Shown here piece after piece: positions 10,642-18,884 of a DNA stretch of 64,000 nucleotides. Within the stretch, counting starts at the first letter, position 1. Each line of letters starts with the position of its first letter. The translations under genes were made by a program, and so were the position numbers. Under the pieces are notes generated by a model. The model was not told the DNA's origin. It did not search any database and worked only from the letters and a program-made list of their open reading frames with translations. Where the stretch lies: contig NZ_NPDR01000004.1 of NCBI RefSeq assembly GCF_002811765.1, positions 186,001 to 250,000 on the forward strand. The letters run 5' to 3'. Source of the stretch: Leptospira saintgironsiae. GTDB lineage: Bacteria > Spirochaetota > Leptospiria > Leptospirales > Leptospiraceae.

Positions 10642-11040
10642 ATGCCGACTCTGGAAGAAGCTCAAAAAGAAATTATCGCCGAGTTCTCGGAAGCTGCAGA
10701 CTGGGAAGAAAGATACCAGATGCTGATCGAGATAGGGGACGAGCTTCCTGTTTTGGCTCCAGAATTAAAAACGGAAGATAGATTGGTCCCAGGTTGCCAG
10801 TCCAGAGTTTGGGTTGTTCCGGAAGAAAAAGATGGCAAATTGTTTATCCAAGCGGATAGCGATTCTGCGATTACAAAAGGAATGATCGCATTACTCCTGA
10901 GAGTTTTTTCTGGAAGAACAAAAGATGAGATTAAGTCCGCATCCTTAGAATTTTTAAAAGAGATTGGCTTGGACAAACATCTTTCCATGAGCCGCAGAAA
11001 CGGTCTCTATTCCATGGTTAATAAAATTAGAAGTTTCTAA
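10642..11040 (+). CDS. sufE: SufE-family sulfur acceptor protein
   Basis: Cytosolic partner of the SufS cysteine desulfurase in Fe-S cluster assembly: it accepts persulfide sulfur on a conserved Cys and stimulates the desulfurase. The active Cys sits in [11 protein letters not shown], followed by the family strand [23 protein letters not shown] and the C-terminal [18 protein letters not shown]. The start at 10642 ([11 protein letters not shown]) has GAGGG five bases upstream and gives 132 residues, close to the 138 of E. coli SufE; an in-frame ATG at 10603 would add 13 residues. No sufS or sufBCD lies nearby, so it acts as a stand-alone gene here. Confidence 0.92.
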   Translation: MPTLEEAQKEIIAEFSEAADWEERYQMLIEIGDELPVLAPELKTEDRLVPGCQSRVWVVPEEKDGKLFIQADSDSAITKGMIALLLRVFSGRTKDEIKSASLEFLKEIGLDKHLSMSRRNGLYSMVNKIRSF

Positions 11041-11044
11041 TATA

Positions 11045-11599
11045 TCAACTTATATAAGGTTCGTTTGAGATCTCATTTGGATTTTTCTTTCCGGCAGGGA
11101 AATGTTTGCTCAATTCTTGGGTTAAATCTTTGATCCCGGTGAGTATTGCATCCTTAGAAGCTCCAGATTTAAAACCTTCTCCTATTTTAGAAGAGATCAA
11201 ATTTAATTTTTCCTGTCCTATCTTTTTGTAAATCCCTCGATCTGCTAAGGTAACGATCTTTTTTTCGGAGAGAAGAATATAGATCAGTATTCCTGTATTT
11301 TCTTCTGTATCCCAAACTTTTAAAAAAGAGAACATTTCTAAGGCCCTGTCACTTGCGGTTTTGCCGGAGAAAATCTGGAAGATAGGGAATTTTGTTTCGA
11401 TCGCTACCTTCAATTCTCCTCTATGGGTTTTTTCGGAATTTGCAACTGCAGATGTAATCTCTCTCAGATCTTTGGGACTAAAATATTTTCTTAATAAAGT
11501 AAAACCTGATAGAGGACTGTTCCCTATTCTGAATAGGTCCAGTAATCCAGCGAAAATATTACGTATCAGTCTTTCGGTTATAGAAGGATTTTTGCTCAT
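11045..11599 (-). CDS. TPM-domain protein (YgcG/Psb32-like), short form
   Basis: 184 residues with a TPM domain (TLP18.3/Psb32/MOLO-1 fold): THRGELKVAIETKFPI, then RALEMFSFLKVWDTEENTGILIYILLSEKKIVTLADRGIYKKIG, then AILTGIKDLTQELSKHFP. Unlike its neighbour it lacks a clear signal peptide and a long transmembrane tail. The ATG at 11599 lies 5 bases after the stop of the longer TPM gene; a TTG at 11611 would overlap that gene. It is the last gene of the lemA-TPM-TPM cluster, a trio found together in many bacteria. The molecular function of this family in bacteria is not established. Confidence 0.83.
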   Translation of the reverse strand: MSKNPSITERLIRNIFAGLLDLFRIGNSPLSGFTLLRKYFSPKDLREITSAVANSEKTHRGELKVAIETKFPIFQIFSGKTASDRALEMFSFLKVWDTEENTGILIYILLSEKKIVTLADRGIYKKIGQEKLNLISSKIGEGFKSGASKDAILTGIKDLTQELSKHFPAGKKNPNEISNEPYIS

Positions 11600-11604
11600 A
11601 TGAA

Positions 11605-12501
11605 TCACCAATCCGAAGAGGATCCTCCTCCACTGAAATCTCCGCCGCCACCACTGAAAGAATCACTTGAAGATGAAGAAGAGCTCCAACCAGAATCGCT
11701 GGAACTATAGGAACTCCAAGAACTTCCGGACCATCCACTTCCACCACCAGATCCTGGATTTTTAGCAGCTATGTAGATGATGCACAGTAGTATAAAGAAA
11801 ATCACTAAAAGTGGAAGCATTACTTCTAAAGAAAAACCTAAGAATCCTCCCGCCAAGTATCCGAAATAAGTAGCAAGTCCTGCCTGGAGCAAACTGAATA
11901 GTTTCTTAAATAAGAATCCTATTGCGATCCCTATAATAACCAATGCACCTATATATAGTCCAAAATTATCATCTTCTGCTGTTCCGCTTGATGATTCATA
12001 ACTAGTAGAACTTGGTTCTGGTAATTGTTCTCCGTCTATAAGTCCGAGTATCTTCTCAATTCCTTGGTCAATCCCGTCAAAGTATTTACCTTCTTTGAAT
12101 AAAGGTCTAACGTATTCTAACTGGATTCTTTTACTAACTACGTCAGGTATAGCTCCTTCTAACCCTCGCCCGATCTCGAAACGCATTTTACGATCGTCTT
12201 TTGCGACTAGGAAAATAACTCCGTCTGCAGTTCCCTTTCTTCCGATTTTCCAATCCTCAGCGAGGCGGATGGAATACTGTTCTATGGTCTCATCTCCAGT
12301 TGTTGGGATGATGACTAAAACAACCTGACTTCCTTTACGTTTTTCGAATGTTTTTAATTTATTTTCTAAATTAGAAACTTCTTCTTGGCTTAATGTAGAA
12401 GTCAGGTCAGTGACCCTATGCTCTAATTTGGGAATAGGGACCTGGTCCGCGAAAATCCCGGAACAGAATAGTAAAATTGGAAGAAAGAGGTACCTTCTCA
12501 T
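11605..12501 (-). CDS. TPM-domain membrane protein with Gly/Ser-rich tail (YgcG-like)
   Basis: 298 residues. Signal peptide (MRRYLFLPILLFCSGIFA), then a TPM domain at about residues 25 to 160 with VTDLTSTLSQEEVSNLENKL, GSQVVLVIIPTTGDETIEQYSIRLAEDWKIG and DGVIFLVAKDDRKMRFEIGRGLEGAIPD. Hydrophobic segments follow at about 180 to 245. The C-terminus is a Ser/Gly-rich tail ending GGGSSSDW, the usual YgcG-type ending. The domain is exposed outside the inner membrane. It lies 14 bp downstream of lemA on the same strand and is probably in one operon with it. Confidence 0.86.
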   Translation of the reverse strand: MRRYLFLPILLFCSGIFADQVPIPKLEHRVTDLTSTLSQEEVSNLENKLKTFEKRKGSQVVLVIIPTTGDETIEQYSIRLAEDWKIGRKGTADGVIFLVAKDDRKMRFEIGRGLEGAIPDVVSKRIQLEYVRPLFKEGKYFDGIDQGIEKILGLIDGEQLPEPSSTSYESSSGTAEDDNFGLYIGALVIIGIAIGFLFKKLFSLLQAGLATYFGYLAGGFLGFSLEVMLPLLVIFFILLCIIYIAAKNPGSGGGSGWSGSSWSSYSSSDSGWSSSSSSSDSFSGGGGDFSGGGSSSDW

Positions 12502-12515
12502 CTGAAATCCAGTTT

Positions 12516-13127
12516 TTAGAATTGGACTTGAGGAGGTTTCGAAATTTCTTTTTCGTTTTCTACGCTGAAATTCGGTTTTATATCATAGCCGAAAATTTTA
12601 GCAGTGATCACGTTTGGAAATGTTCTGACTGTGATATTATACTCTTGGACTGAAGTGATGTATCGGTTTCTTGCAACAGCGATCCTGTTTTCAGTACCTT
12701 CTAATTGAGCTTGTAGCCCGATAAAACTTTTGTCTGATTTCAGGTCCGGATATTTTTCTACTACTACCATCAATCTGGATAAAGCCGAGGTCATTTGTCC
12801 TTGTGCCTGATTGAATTTCGCAAATAGTTCAGGATTATTTAATACTTCAGGCGTTGCTTGGACGGAGCCTACACCGGCTCTTGCCCTAGTGACTTCGATC
12901 AAGACTTCTTTTTCTTGAGCGGCGTAACCTTTGACAGTATTGACCAGGTTCGGAATGAGATCCGCTCTTCTCTGGTACATATTGATTACTTCTGACCAGG
13001 CAGCTTTTACCTGTTCATCTTGGACTTGGATCGTGTTATAACCGCACGAACTTGTGAAAAACAGAGTCAGACCGGTAAAACCGATCAGAAAACTTTTACG
13101 GATCCGAAAAAAATCGCCTTGGGACAT
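12516..13127 (-). CDS. lemA: LemA family lipoprotein
   Basis: LemA-family envelope protein, 203 residues from the chosen start. The sequence has a signal peptide with lipobox-like SSCGYN, then the conserved LemA helix VKAAWSEVINMYQRRADLIPNLVNTVKGYAAQEKEVLIEVTRARA, and near the end YNITVRTFPNVITAKIFGYDIKPNF. The start at 13127 has GGAGGTG three bases upstream; a longer frame from 13175 has no signal. LemA proteins are membrane-anchored helical bundles often encoded next to TPM proteins, as here; their role is not settled. A 45-residue gene lies 74 bp upstream and may share its promoter. Confidence 0.9.
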   Translation of the reverse strand: MSQGDFFRIRKSFLIGFTGLTLFFTSSCGYNTIQVQDEQVKAAWSEVINMYQRRADLIPNLVNTVKGYAAQEKEVLIEVTRARAGVGSVQATPEVLNNPELFAKFNQAQGQMTSALSRLMVVVEKYPDLKSDKSFIGLQAQLEGTENRIAVARNRYITSVQEYNITVRTFPNVITAKIFGYDIKPNFSVENEKEISKPPQVQF

Positions 13128-13201
13128 TCCCACCTCCGACCTGCGGAATTTTGTAAGGAAAACGTCCCTTGGCAATCGGTTTTTTCTGACAACATTCTGT
13201 T

Positions 13202-13339
13202 TTATGCCGCCTCTTTTGGGAAATTTTGGTGTTTTTCCAGGGCTCTTTTGCGGATTTCTTCGATGAGTTTGTCTGCAAGCATTTCGGCAAGAGCAGATAT
13301 TTTTTCTTGGTTGATCGAGTTTCTATGTTCGGTTTTCAT
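13202..13339 (-). CDS. small helical protein, 45 residues, upstream of lemA
   Basis: Small gene too short for most ORF callers. The ATG at 13339 has a near-perfect AAGGAGG four bases upstream, among the strongest ribosome binding sites in the window. The product starts MKTEHRNSINQEKIS and continues as one charged amphipathic helix (ALAEMLADKLIEEIRKR) ending in QNFPKEAA. There are no cysteines, no signal peptide and no hydrophobic segment. A plausible promoter lies directly upstream (TTGTCC, 17-base spacer, TATATA). It is co-directional with lemA, 74 bp away. Function unknown; the evidence for it being a gene is the Shine-Dalgarno and promoter context, not homology. Confidence 0.62.
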   Translation of the reverse strand: MKTEHRNSINQEKISALAEMLADKLIEEIRKRALEKHQNFPKEAA

Positions 13340-13359
13340 TGGCGCCTCCTTGTGGTCCG

Positions 13360-13388
13360 TATATAAAAATACAGCGGGCCCCGGACAA
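13360..13388 (-). promoter_or_regulatory. candidate sigma-70 promoter for the 45-residue gene (and lemA)
   Basis: Read on the minus strand: -35 TTGTCC (13388-13383), 17-base spacer, -10 TATATA (13365-13360). Transcription would start about 13353, some 14 bases before the ATG, leaving just enough room for the AAGGAGG site. No experimental support. Confidence 0.45.
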
Positions 13389-13401
13389 ATTGGGCGGGCA
13401 G

Positions 13402-13431
13402 AAAATAAAAAAACCGGGAAAATTCCCCGGC
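13402..13431 (-). terminator. intrinsic terminator pointing left, with no gene upstream on its strand
   Basis: On the minus strand a CCGGG-CCCGG stem with a 7-base loop is followed by TTTTTTTATTTT, a textbook Rho-independent terminator. No minus-strand gene lies to its right, where the PAS-GAF-PP2C gene starts on the plus strand 50 bp away. It may end antisense or short transcripts that start inside that gene, and it insulates the promoter of the small gene. Confidence 0.6.
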
Positions 13432-13480
13432 TCCTGAACCCGATAATAAATAGAAAAATGGCAAGGGCCGCCTGGTACGA

Positions 13481-15211
13481 ATGGAATTGGATTATAAAAC
13501 CCGACTCGAGGAAATCGAGAAGGTAGAAGGTTATTTTCGTAGGTCCCCGGAAGGGATCTGGTCCTACGAGTTGGATTCTCCTTTAGACACCACTCTTCCT
13601 ATTGAGGAACAGTGCAGGTTGATCTATGAGAATGCAAGACTCACTCATTGCAACGATACCATGGCAAGGATCTATGGGTATCATAACGCAGAAGAGATCA
13701 AAGGTGTTCTTTTAAAAGATCTTGTTGGACCGACTAACAAGATGAATATTTTCGGCATTAACGAATTCATTCGCTCAGGTTATAAAATTCATGATAGCGA
13801 ATTAGAAGAGATAGATCTAAGAGGAAAACGTAAATATTTTCTAAGCACAGCCTTAGGTGTGGTAGAGAAGGGATTTTTACTTCGAGCCTGGGGAGTGCAG
13901 AAGGACGTAACTTCTATTCGAGCCGCAGAATCCAGGCTCAAAAGAACGATTGCTTTAGAAAGTTTACTCACACAACTCTCCAGATATTTTTTAAGCGTAG
14001 AACCGGGAAACACCACGGATGCAGTGAACCATGCTTTAGGTGAGCTTGGAAAATTCTGCGGAGCGGACAGAGCGTTTTTATTCTTATATACTCATGCAGG
14101 TCTCACTATCTCGAACACGAACGAATGGTGTGCAGATGGAATAGAACATAGGATCCATCTATTACAAAATCTTCCTATAGAAACATTTCCTAAATCGGAT
14201 TACGATACAATTAGTAATAAGGGTCATATCGTTTATGATTCGTTGGATAATGTTCCTTCTACCCATGTTTCCTTAAGAAATCTTTTGGAGAGAAGGGGAA
14301 CTCGCTCCTTAGTGGTGGTAGGTCTTTCTTCACGTGATGAAGAGCTTGGTTTTATAGGATTTGATTCTGTTAAAGGTCATAAACTTTGGACAGAAGAGGA
14401 CATTTATGTTCTGAGACTTGTTGGTGACTTAATCGTTCTGGCATTCGATAGGCAAAAAAGAGAATCGGATCTAAACGATTTTTATGAAAGAATGAATCAC
14501 GATTTGGAATTAGCACGTCTTACACAAAGATCTTTGGTCTCCAGGGAATTTCCTAGTTCACCTTTTTATAAGATGGATAGTTATTTCCGCCCTTTCGAAA
14601 AAGTAGGTGGGGATATCATCACATATATACAACATGAAAATGGAGTGTTGGATATATTATTTGGAGATGTTTCTGGTCATGGGATTTCTTCTGCAATGGT
14701 TTCTGGGATGGCAGTACTTTCTTTCAGGCATCATGCTAAAGCAGGCCTTTCTCCTGCAGAAGGTATCCAACAATTTGTGAAAGATCTAAAACCAATGGTG
14801 GTGGAACATCATATCGCTGCCGTATGGGCCAGATTTTTTCCTTTGGAGAAGAAGCTGGTTTATTCTTATGCGGGTCATCCTCCTATTGTTGTGTTTAGAG
14901 GTGAAGAGAAGATGGAGTTGAAAGGTATGAATCTTCCTCTTCTTATTTTTGATTCTATTGAATATTTTAACGAATCTATTAAATTACAAAAAGATGATAG
15001 AATTGTGTTCTACTCTGATGGAATGTATGAAGTCTTTAATGCAGAAGGTAGAATTTTAGATCTTCCTGGATTCCAGGACATTCTTCTTCAGCATAGAGAT
15101 CTTGGAAATTTAGATGAATATTTAGATCAGGTTGTCTCCGACGTATTTCAATTTTCGGAGGGAGTTTTCGGAGACGATATGGCGATGTTAGTGATTGATA
15201 TTAACGGATGA
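13481..15211 (+). CDS. PAS-GAF-PP2C (SpoIIE-type) serine phosphatase, RsbU-like
   Basis: Cytosolic signalling phosphatase of 576 residues. An N-terminal PAS domain (about 15 to 150) contains NDTMARIYGYHNAEEIKGVLLKDLVGP. A GAF domain (about 165 to 325) contains LGKFCGADRAFLFLY and LVVVGLSSRDEELGFIGFDSVKGHKLWTEEDI. A short coiled segment leads into a SpoIIE/PP2C phosphatase domain (about 355 to 575) with metal-binding motifs GGDIITY, GDVSGHGISSAMVSG, YAGHPP and GDDMAMLV. Such proteins dephosphorylate anti-anti-sigma partners in partner-switching pathways. No STAS or anti-sigma gene lies nearby, so the partner must be elsewhere. No strong Shine-Dalgarno is seen before the ATG. Confidence 0.9.
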   Translation: MELDYKTRLEEIEKVEGYFRRSPEGIWSYELDSPLDTTLPIEEQCRLIYENARLTHCNDTMARIYGYHNAEEIKGVLLKDLVGPTNKMNIFGINEFIRSGYKIHDSELEEIDLRGKRKYFLSTALGVVEKGFLLRAWGVQKDVTSIRAAESRLKRTIALESLLTQLSRYFLSVEPGNTTDAVNHALGELGKFCGADRAFLFLYTHAGLTISNTNEWCADGIEHRIHLLQNLPIETFPKSDYDTISNKGHIVYDSLDNVPSTHVSLRNLLERRGTRSLVVVGLSSRDEELGFIGFDSVKGHKLWTEEDIYVLRLVGDLIVLAFDRQKRESDLNDFYERMNHDLELARLTQRSLVSREFPSSPFYKMDSYFRPFEKVGGDIITYIQHENGVLDILFGDVSGHGISSAMVSGMAVLSFRHHAKAGLSPAEGIQQFVKDLKPMVVEHHIAAVWARFFPLEKKLVYSYAGHPPIVVFRGEEKMELKGMNLPLLIFDSIEYFNESIKLQKDDRIVFYSDGMYEVFNAEGRILDLPGFQDILLQHRDLGNLDEYLDQVVSDVFQFSEGVFGDDMAMLVIDING

Positions 15212-15225
15212 GTGTTCCGTCTCAA

Positions 15226-16152
15226 TTACTCCAATACCCTTTTCTTTTTTCCTAATAAAAAAACTCCAGAAAGAACTATAACTGTTCCTACTACGTTTTC
15301 CCAGGTAATAATTTCTCCTAAGAGGACTGCTGCCAAAAATAAAGTAAATACTGGGCCGACACTTCCTGCGATGGACGCCTTATTAGAACCAATCCTTTGT
15401 ATCCCTGCCGTAGTCAAGAATGCGGGCACTACAGTGGTCAAAAATCCTAAAGCAAATCCATATCCGTAAACTTGCCAAGGTTGTTGTATTAGGATTTCAT
15501 AATTTTTTGTGAAGAAAAAATGGATTAGCACAAATACTCCCGACCAGATCATCAAAAGTGCAGTGAATTTTCTGGATCCTAATTTTGGGATCATCTGCCC
15601 GCTGCCTATTAGATAAACTGCATACGCTAATGCGGATAGGAAGACTAGGGTTGCTCCGATCCATGCGGATCTTCCTTGTGCTTCTGCGTCTGGCAAAAAT
15701 GCCAATAGGATCCCAGAGTATGTGAGAGCCACTGAGTAGATCTCGATCTTATGAACCTTCTTCTTTAAAAAAACAAAACCTAAAAGAAGAACAAGTGCTG
15801 GGAATGTAAATAGGACCAGTCTTTCCATGGAGGCAGATAAATATTCTAAACCCCAAAAATCGAAAAAGCTGGCCATATAATAACCGATGAATGCGAGTAA
15901 AACTACGATCCCATAATCTTTCCGAGAGATTGGTTTGTCTGAATTTTTATTAGATTCTTGATAAAGAACAAATGCAAAGAATGGAATTGCAAATATCATT
16001 CTAAGTGCAAGAACCGTGACCGAGTCTATTCCAAATTTATAAACCAGTTTTACGAGCACTCCTTTGGAGGAGAATAATACAGTTCCTCCCAGAGCGTATA
16101 AATAGCCTAAAGTCTCTTCGCTATATCTGGAAGTGAGAGAAAGATTTCGCAA
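15226..16152 (-). CDS. EamA/DMT-family metabolite exporter
   Basis: Inner-membrane transporter with ten hydrophobic helices in two EamA repeats: GYLYALGGTVLFSSKGVLVKLVY with DSVTVLALRMIFAIPFF in the first, and AWIGATLVFLSALAYAVYLIGSGQMIP, NKASIAGSVGPVFTLFLAAVLLGEIITWENVVGTVIVLSGVFLLGKKK in the second. The open frame extends to 16314, but that would overlap the upstream lipoprotein gene by 160 bp. A TTG at 16152 has AGGA 8 bases upstream, starts just after that gene's stop and gives 308 residues, the normal size, so it is preferred. Substrate unknown. It converges with the phosphatase gene. Confidence 0.85.
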   Translation of the reverse strand: MRNLSLTSRYSEETLGYLYALGGTVLFSSKGVLVKLVYKFGIDSVTVLALRMIFAIPFFAFVLYQESNKNSDKPISRKDYGIVVLLAFIGYYMASFFDFWGLEYLSASMERLVLFTFPALVLLLGFVFLKKKVHKIEIYSVALTYSGILLAFLPDAEAQGRSAWIGATLVFLSALAYAVYLIGSGQMIPKLGSRKFTALLMIWSGVFVLIHFFFTKNYEILIQQPWQVYGYGFALGFLTTVVPAFLTTAGIQRIGSNKASIAGSVGPVFTLFLAAVLLGEIITWENVVGTVIVLSGVFLLGKKKRVLE

Positions 16153-16154
16153 GA

Positions 16155-16841
16155 TTAACGTCCTAAAAAGAAATAATTCAACTGTTTCCTGGAAGTGATA
16201 AATCCTCCTCCAGGAAACGTAGCTGGGAAAAAAGAGTCTCCCGCAATTTCTGAAGTTGTTTTTAACTCTTTGATCTGCCCGTAACATTCTGAAAGATAGA
16301 ATGCATGTCCGCATCCTAATAAATGGTATCCTTCGTGAACCATTGTACTCGAGGCTCCACCTACGAGTAAATGTCCTAAAGATGCAGTATGAGCTAAAAC
16401 AAATCCTCTGGTCCCGGTAGGACTATCTACCGCTCCTAAAACTTCAAATGTGGGGATAAAAAATAATGCTAAAATATAAGAAGCGAATTCGTAAGCGATG
16501 TCGGAGAATCTAACTCCTGCCAAAGCCAGGATCCGATCGCAACCATCGGGAAGTTCAGCTTTATATAATTCTTCCATGATTGCTTTGCCTGTCCATCCAG
16601 GCCTTTTCCAATCTTTTACCTCAGCTACCCTTGCTTGTAGATTATAGAGGATCAATTCTTCATTCCAAGAATCGAATAGATAGTCCATTCTCTCTTTGGA
16701 AACGTTTTCATCCTTCCAAACACATACTCGGACGAATTTCATTTTTCCGTATTCGTAAGTATCTCTCACAGAAGATCTGTGAAATCCAACTGTAGTGCAT
16801 GAGGTTAATAGGATAAGAAGAAGGAAACGAATATGTCGCAT
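16155..16841 (-). CDS. lipoprotein with metzincin-like HExxHxxGCxH motif, putative zinc protease
   Basis: 228 residues with a lipoprotein signal (MRHIRFLLLILLTSC). The central part is globular with no recognised domain. The sequence STMVHEGYHLLGCGHAFYLSECYG near residues 165 to 185 has the spacing H-E-x-x-H-x-x-G-x-x-H of metzincin zinc proteases (three histidines and the catalytic Glu). A hydrophobic stretch (ASYILALFFIPTFEVLG) precedes it. This suggests a periplasmic or surface metalloprotease, but a single motif in a protein of unknown family is moderate evidence. It lies 2 bp upstream of the preferred start of the EamA transporter and is probably co-transcribed with it. Confidence 0.7.
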   Translation of the reverse strand: MRHIRFLLLILLTSCTTVGFHRSSVRDTYEYGKMKFVRVCVWKDENVSKERMDYLFDSWNEELILYNLQARVAEVKDWKRPGWTGKAIMEELYKAELPDGCDRILALAGVRFSDIAYEFASYILALFFIPTFEVLGAVDSPTGTRGFVLAHTASLGHLLVGGASSTMVHEGYHLLGCGHAFYLSECYGQIKELKTTSEIAGDSFFPATFPGGGFITSRKQLNYFFLGR

Positions 16842-16945
16842 GTTTGCAATTCTTTAGAACCTTAGAAAAACTCCTTGGAAAAGCAAGGACTTTCGTTCGA
16901 TACTAATAGAGGAAGCTTGTGCTCCCACAGTCAAAGTTGTAAGCG

Positions 16946-17440
16946 ATGAATTCTGCAAAACCAAAGAATAAAAAGCAAGTGAAGAAGGTCCCTTCTAATA
17001 AAAGATCATCTTCTCCTTTGTTCCTAGTTTTAGTAGGAATACCATTCTGCTTTTTTTTGATAAGCGCAATGCTTGGTAGCGTATTAAAATTGGATCGGGT
17101 AAGTTCAGAATCTGCATTTGAGAACAGATTGAATCCGATCGAAAAGGCTTGGAGAGGCCTGAAATTGAAAGTGTATGCCTATGAATACGGCTCCGATTAT
17201 CGAAATAAGATCCCAGAGAATGAGGGACGTGCCTTAGGTTTAATACGTGAATCCATTCTAGAATCCACTCTCCCTAGATACCTTTTTTTATTTCTGGCAA
17301 TCGCAGTACCATTTTACTTTTTTGTAAGGTTGTTCAAGGACAAACCCAAGAAGAAGACGTTATGGCCTGTGGCTATCACTGCAAATCCTAAGGTCAGAAA
17401 AACTTCTACACTTACCTCAAAAAAATTCGGACAGAATTAA
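16946..17440 (+). CDS. hypothetical protein with two transmembrane segments
   Basis: 164 residues, not recognised. A lysine-rich N-terminal tail (MNSAKPKNKKQVKKVPSNKR) is followed by a transmembrane helix (LFLVLVGIPFCFFLISAMLG), a polar segment of about 65 residues, and a second helix (YLFLFLAIAVPFYFFVRLF), ending in a basic C-terminus. The topology suggests both ends in the cytoplasm with a short periplasmic loop. No Shine-Dalgarno is obvious. It is followed 42 bp downstream by a lipoprotein gene on the same strand. Confidence 0.65.
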   Translation: MNSAKPKNKKQVKKVPSNKRSSSPLFLVLVGIPFCFFLISAMLGSVLKLDRVSSESAFENRLNPIEKAWRGLKLKVYAYEYGSDYRNKIPENEGRALGLIRESILESTLPRYLFLFLAIAVPFYFFVRLFKDKPKKKTLWPVAITANPKVRKTSTLTSKKFGQN

Positions 17441-17482
17441 AATAGATTTGATTACGTTATTATAGCGTATTGAACATGTCGT

Positions 17483-18214
17483 ATGCTTCCAAGTAGACGA
17501 CATTCGAATTTTTGTAAAATTATTACCCTAATCGGTATAACCGCATTATATCTCCAAAACTGTACTTTAGATAAAAGGATAGAATTCGCAGGAGAAGATA
17601 AACTAGGCCTGGAAGTAGGGAGCAAACCCTGCGAGGAACTAACGCATTATAATCGTTGGTTCGCTCTTTATGGGCTATGGCGTATCCCTGGTTCTAGGGA
17701 TAAGGTAATAGAAAAGAAAGAAGGTAAGGTTTACTTCGCAGAACATTCTGTAAACGGGTGGCAGGCAACTCTAAACGTACTCACCGGTTTTTTCAGCACA
17801 GTCGTATTCTATAAGGTAACAGTTAACGAATGTGATCTTGGAACCAGATTCGTTCATAAAGACGATTACGAAAAATTCTTTGAAGAAGAGAAGGCTCGAG
17901 CTCATGCAGATTTCTTTGCCAAAACCGAAAAAGAATTAGAAGATGCTCTACGCAAGTATTTGGATAAGACAAGCCCTGCAGAACATGCTGGTAAAAATTA
18001 TAGCATGATCATTCTGAGAACCGGTAAAACGACCGAAGCCAGGGTAATCGGCCAGGACGTAGATTCTCTCAAACTGGAAACGGAAGATTCAAACGGACAA
18101 AGGCATGAGTTTACTCTTTTGAAAAAGGAAGTATATAAAGTGATCTTTGCGACTAAGATCATCAAGGTAAAAGATACTCCTCCTGCAAAAGAACCTGGCA
18201 AAGAAAAACATTAA
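17483..18214 (+). CDS. hypothetical lipoprotein
   Basis: 243 residues. The signal peptide ends in ALYLQNC, a fair lipobox. The mature region starts with a beta-rich part (LGLEVGSKPCEELTHYNRWFALYGLWRIPG), has a hydrophobic stretch (ATLNVLTGFFSTVVFYKVTV), then a charged helical region rich in Glu/Lys (about 125 to 165), and a final beta-strand domain (RTGKTTEARVIGQDVDSLKLETEDSNG…KEVYKVIF) of a kind common in leptospiral envelope proteins. The stretch GSKPCEELTHYNRWFALYGLWRI has the look of TRL- or Bor-like small lipoproteins, but I do not assign it. Function unknown. Confidence 0.68.
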   Translation: MLPSRRHSNFCKIITLIGITALYLQNCTLDKRIEFAGEDKLGLEVGSKPCEELTHYNRWFALYGLWRIPGSRDKVIEKKEGKVYFAEHSVNGWQATLNVLTGFFSTVVFYKVTVNECDLGTRFVHKDDYEKFFEEEKARAHADFFAKTEKELEDALRKYLDKTSPAEHAGKNYSMIILRTGKTTEARVIGQDVDSLKLETEDSNGQRHEFTLLKKEVYKVIFATKIIKVKDTPPAKEPGKEKH

Positions 18215-18225
18215 TCATACTAACG

Positions 18226-18245
18226 CATCCCTCTTTTGGGGGATG
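18226..18245. repeat. 20-nt hairpin repeat, copy 1, upstream of first paralogous lipoprotein
   Basis: A CATCCC/GGGATG stem with an 8-base loop; the flanking CG/CG extends the stem to 8 bp. It matches copy 2 (18969-18988) at 17 of 20 bases. Each copy lies about 100 bp before the ATG of a lipoprotein paralogue. No good T-tract follows, so it may be a weak terminator for the preceding gene or a duplicated leader element. Confidence 0.5.
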
Positions 18246-18343
18246 CGCCCCTCATTTTCAGTCAATAAATTTACTTATTACAAAAATCCTACTTGTGTAT
18301 AGCCCCTATATTCGCTTATCATATTGGTAAGGGGACTTCTCCT

Positions 18344-18877
18344 ATGCTGTCGTATCGTTTTTCTTCCAATTCAATATTTTATAAATTTATAATATTCCTA
18401 TTTGTTGCTTTTGTGTTAAATTGTGGACTTGCTTTAGGATACCAAGCCGAAGAAGAGGCTGCAAAGGCATCTCAAGAGAATGATAATAGCCCAATTTTGG
18501 CTGCGTTAGGATTGAGTGCTGGAGGCGGGTCTTCCGGGATCGTCAGCTTTTCCGTGAGTAGTCTGAGTTTTTCAGCTACTGGAGTTGGCAGCGGGACCTA
18601 CACGATTACTGTTCCGTCTTGGCCTGTTAGCGGCAGTACCGGCCAAATCGATTTAACCCTCACTTGGTCAGGAACAATGGCTTGTTCTAATCCGAGTCCG
18701 AGCAGTTTTAGTTTTGCAGACGATCAGCAGTATCCTGTTACTTCTTCTACGATTACTTTTGCATGCGGCAAACCTGGCTCTGGTGCCATAGATCATACGA
18801 TCATCAATGCGCCTTCTGCGGCATCTTCTTTAATAGGAACAAGTGTAGGAAGTGTAAGTATAACGGTTAGTCCTTAA
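18344..18877 (+). CDS. lipoprotein, paralogue A of a three-member local family
   Basis: 177 residues from the ATG at 18344, which has AAGGGGA upstream; the open frame from 18293 adds an unlikely non-signal prefix. The signal peptide ends with the lipobox LNC and the mature N-terminus GLALGYQAEEEAAKASQEN is nearly identical to paralogue B (19094). After a low-complexity linker (LAALGLSAGGGSSG) comes a beta-rich domain with SSLSFSATGVGSGTYTITVPSWP, two Cys (MACSNP and TFACGK) that may pair, and a terminal strand SVGSVSITVSP. No known fold was recognised. Likely an outer-membrane lipoprotein of unknown role. Confidence 0.72.
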   Translation: MLSYRFSSNSIFYKFIIFLFVAFVLNCGLALGYQAEEEAAKASQENDNSPILAALGLSAGGGSSGIVSFSVSSLSFSATGVGSGTYTITVPSWPVSGSTGQIDLTLTWSGTMACSNPSPSSFSFADDQQYPVTSSTITFACGKPGSGAIDHTIINAPSAASSLIGTSVGSVSITVSP

Positions 18878-18884
18878 TCTTCGA

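Noticed and set aside
13020..13526. 168-residue plus-strand frame across the lemA promoter region
   Set aside because: It runs antisense to lemA and the small gene and through the terminator; no family pattern.
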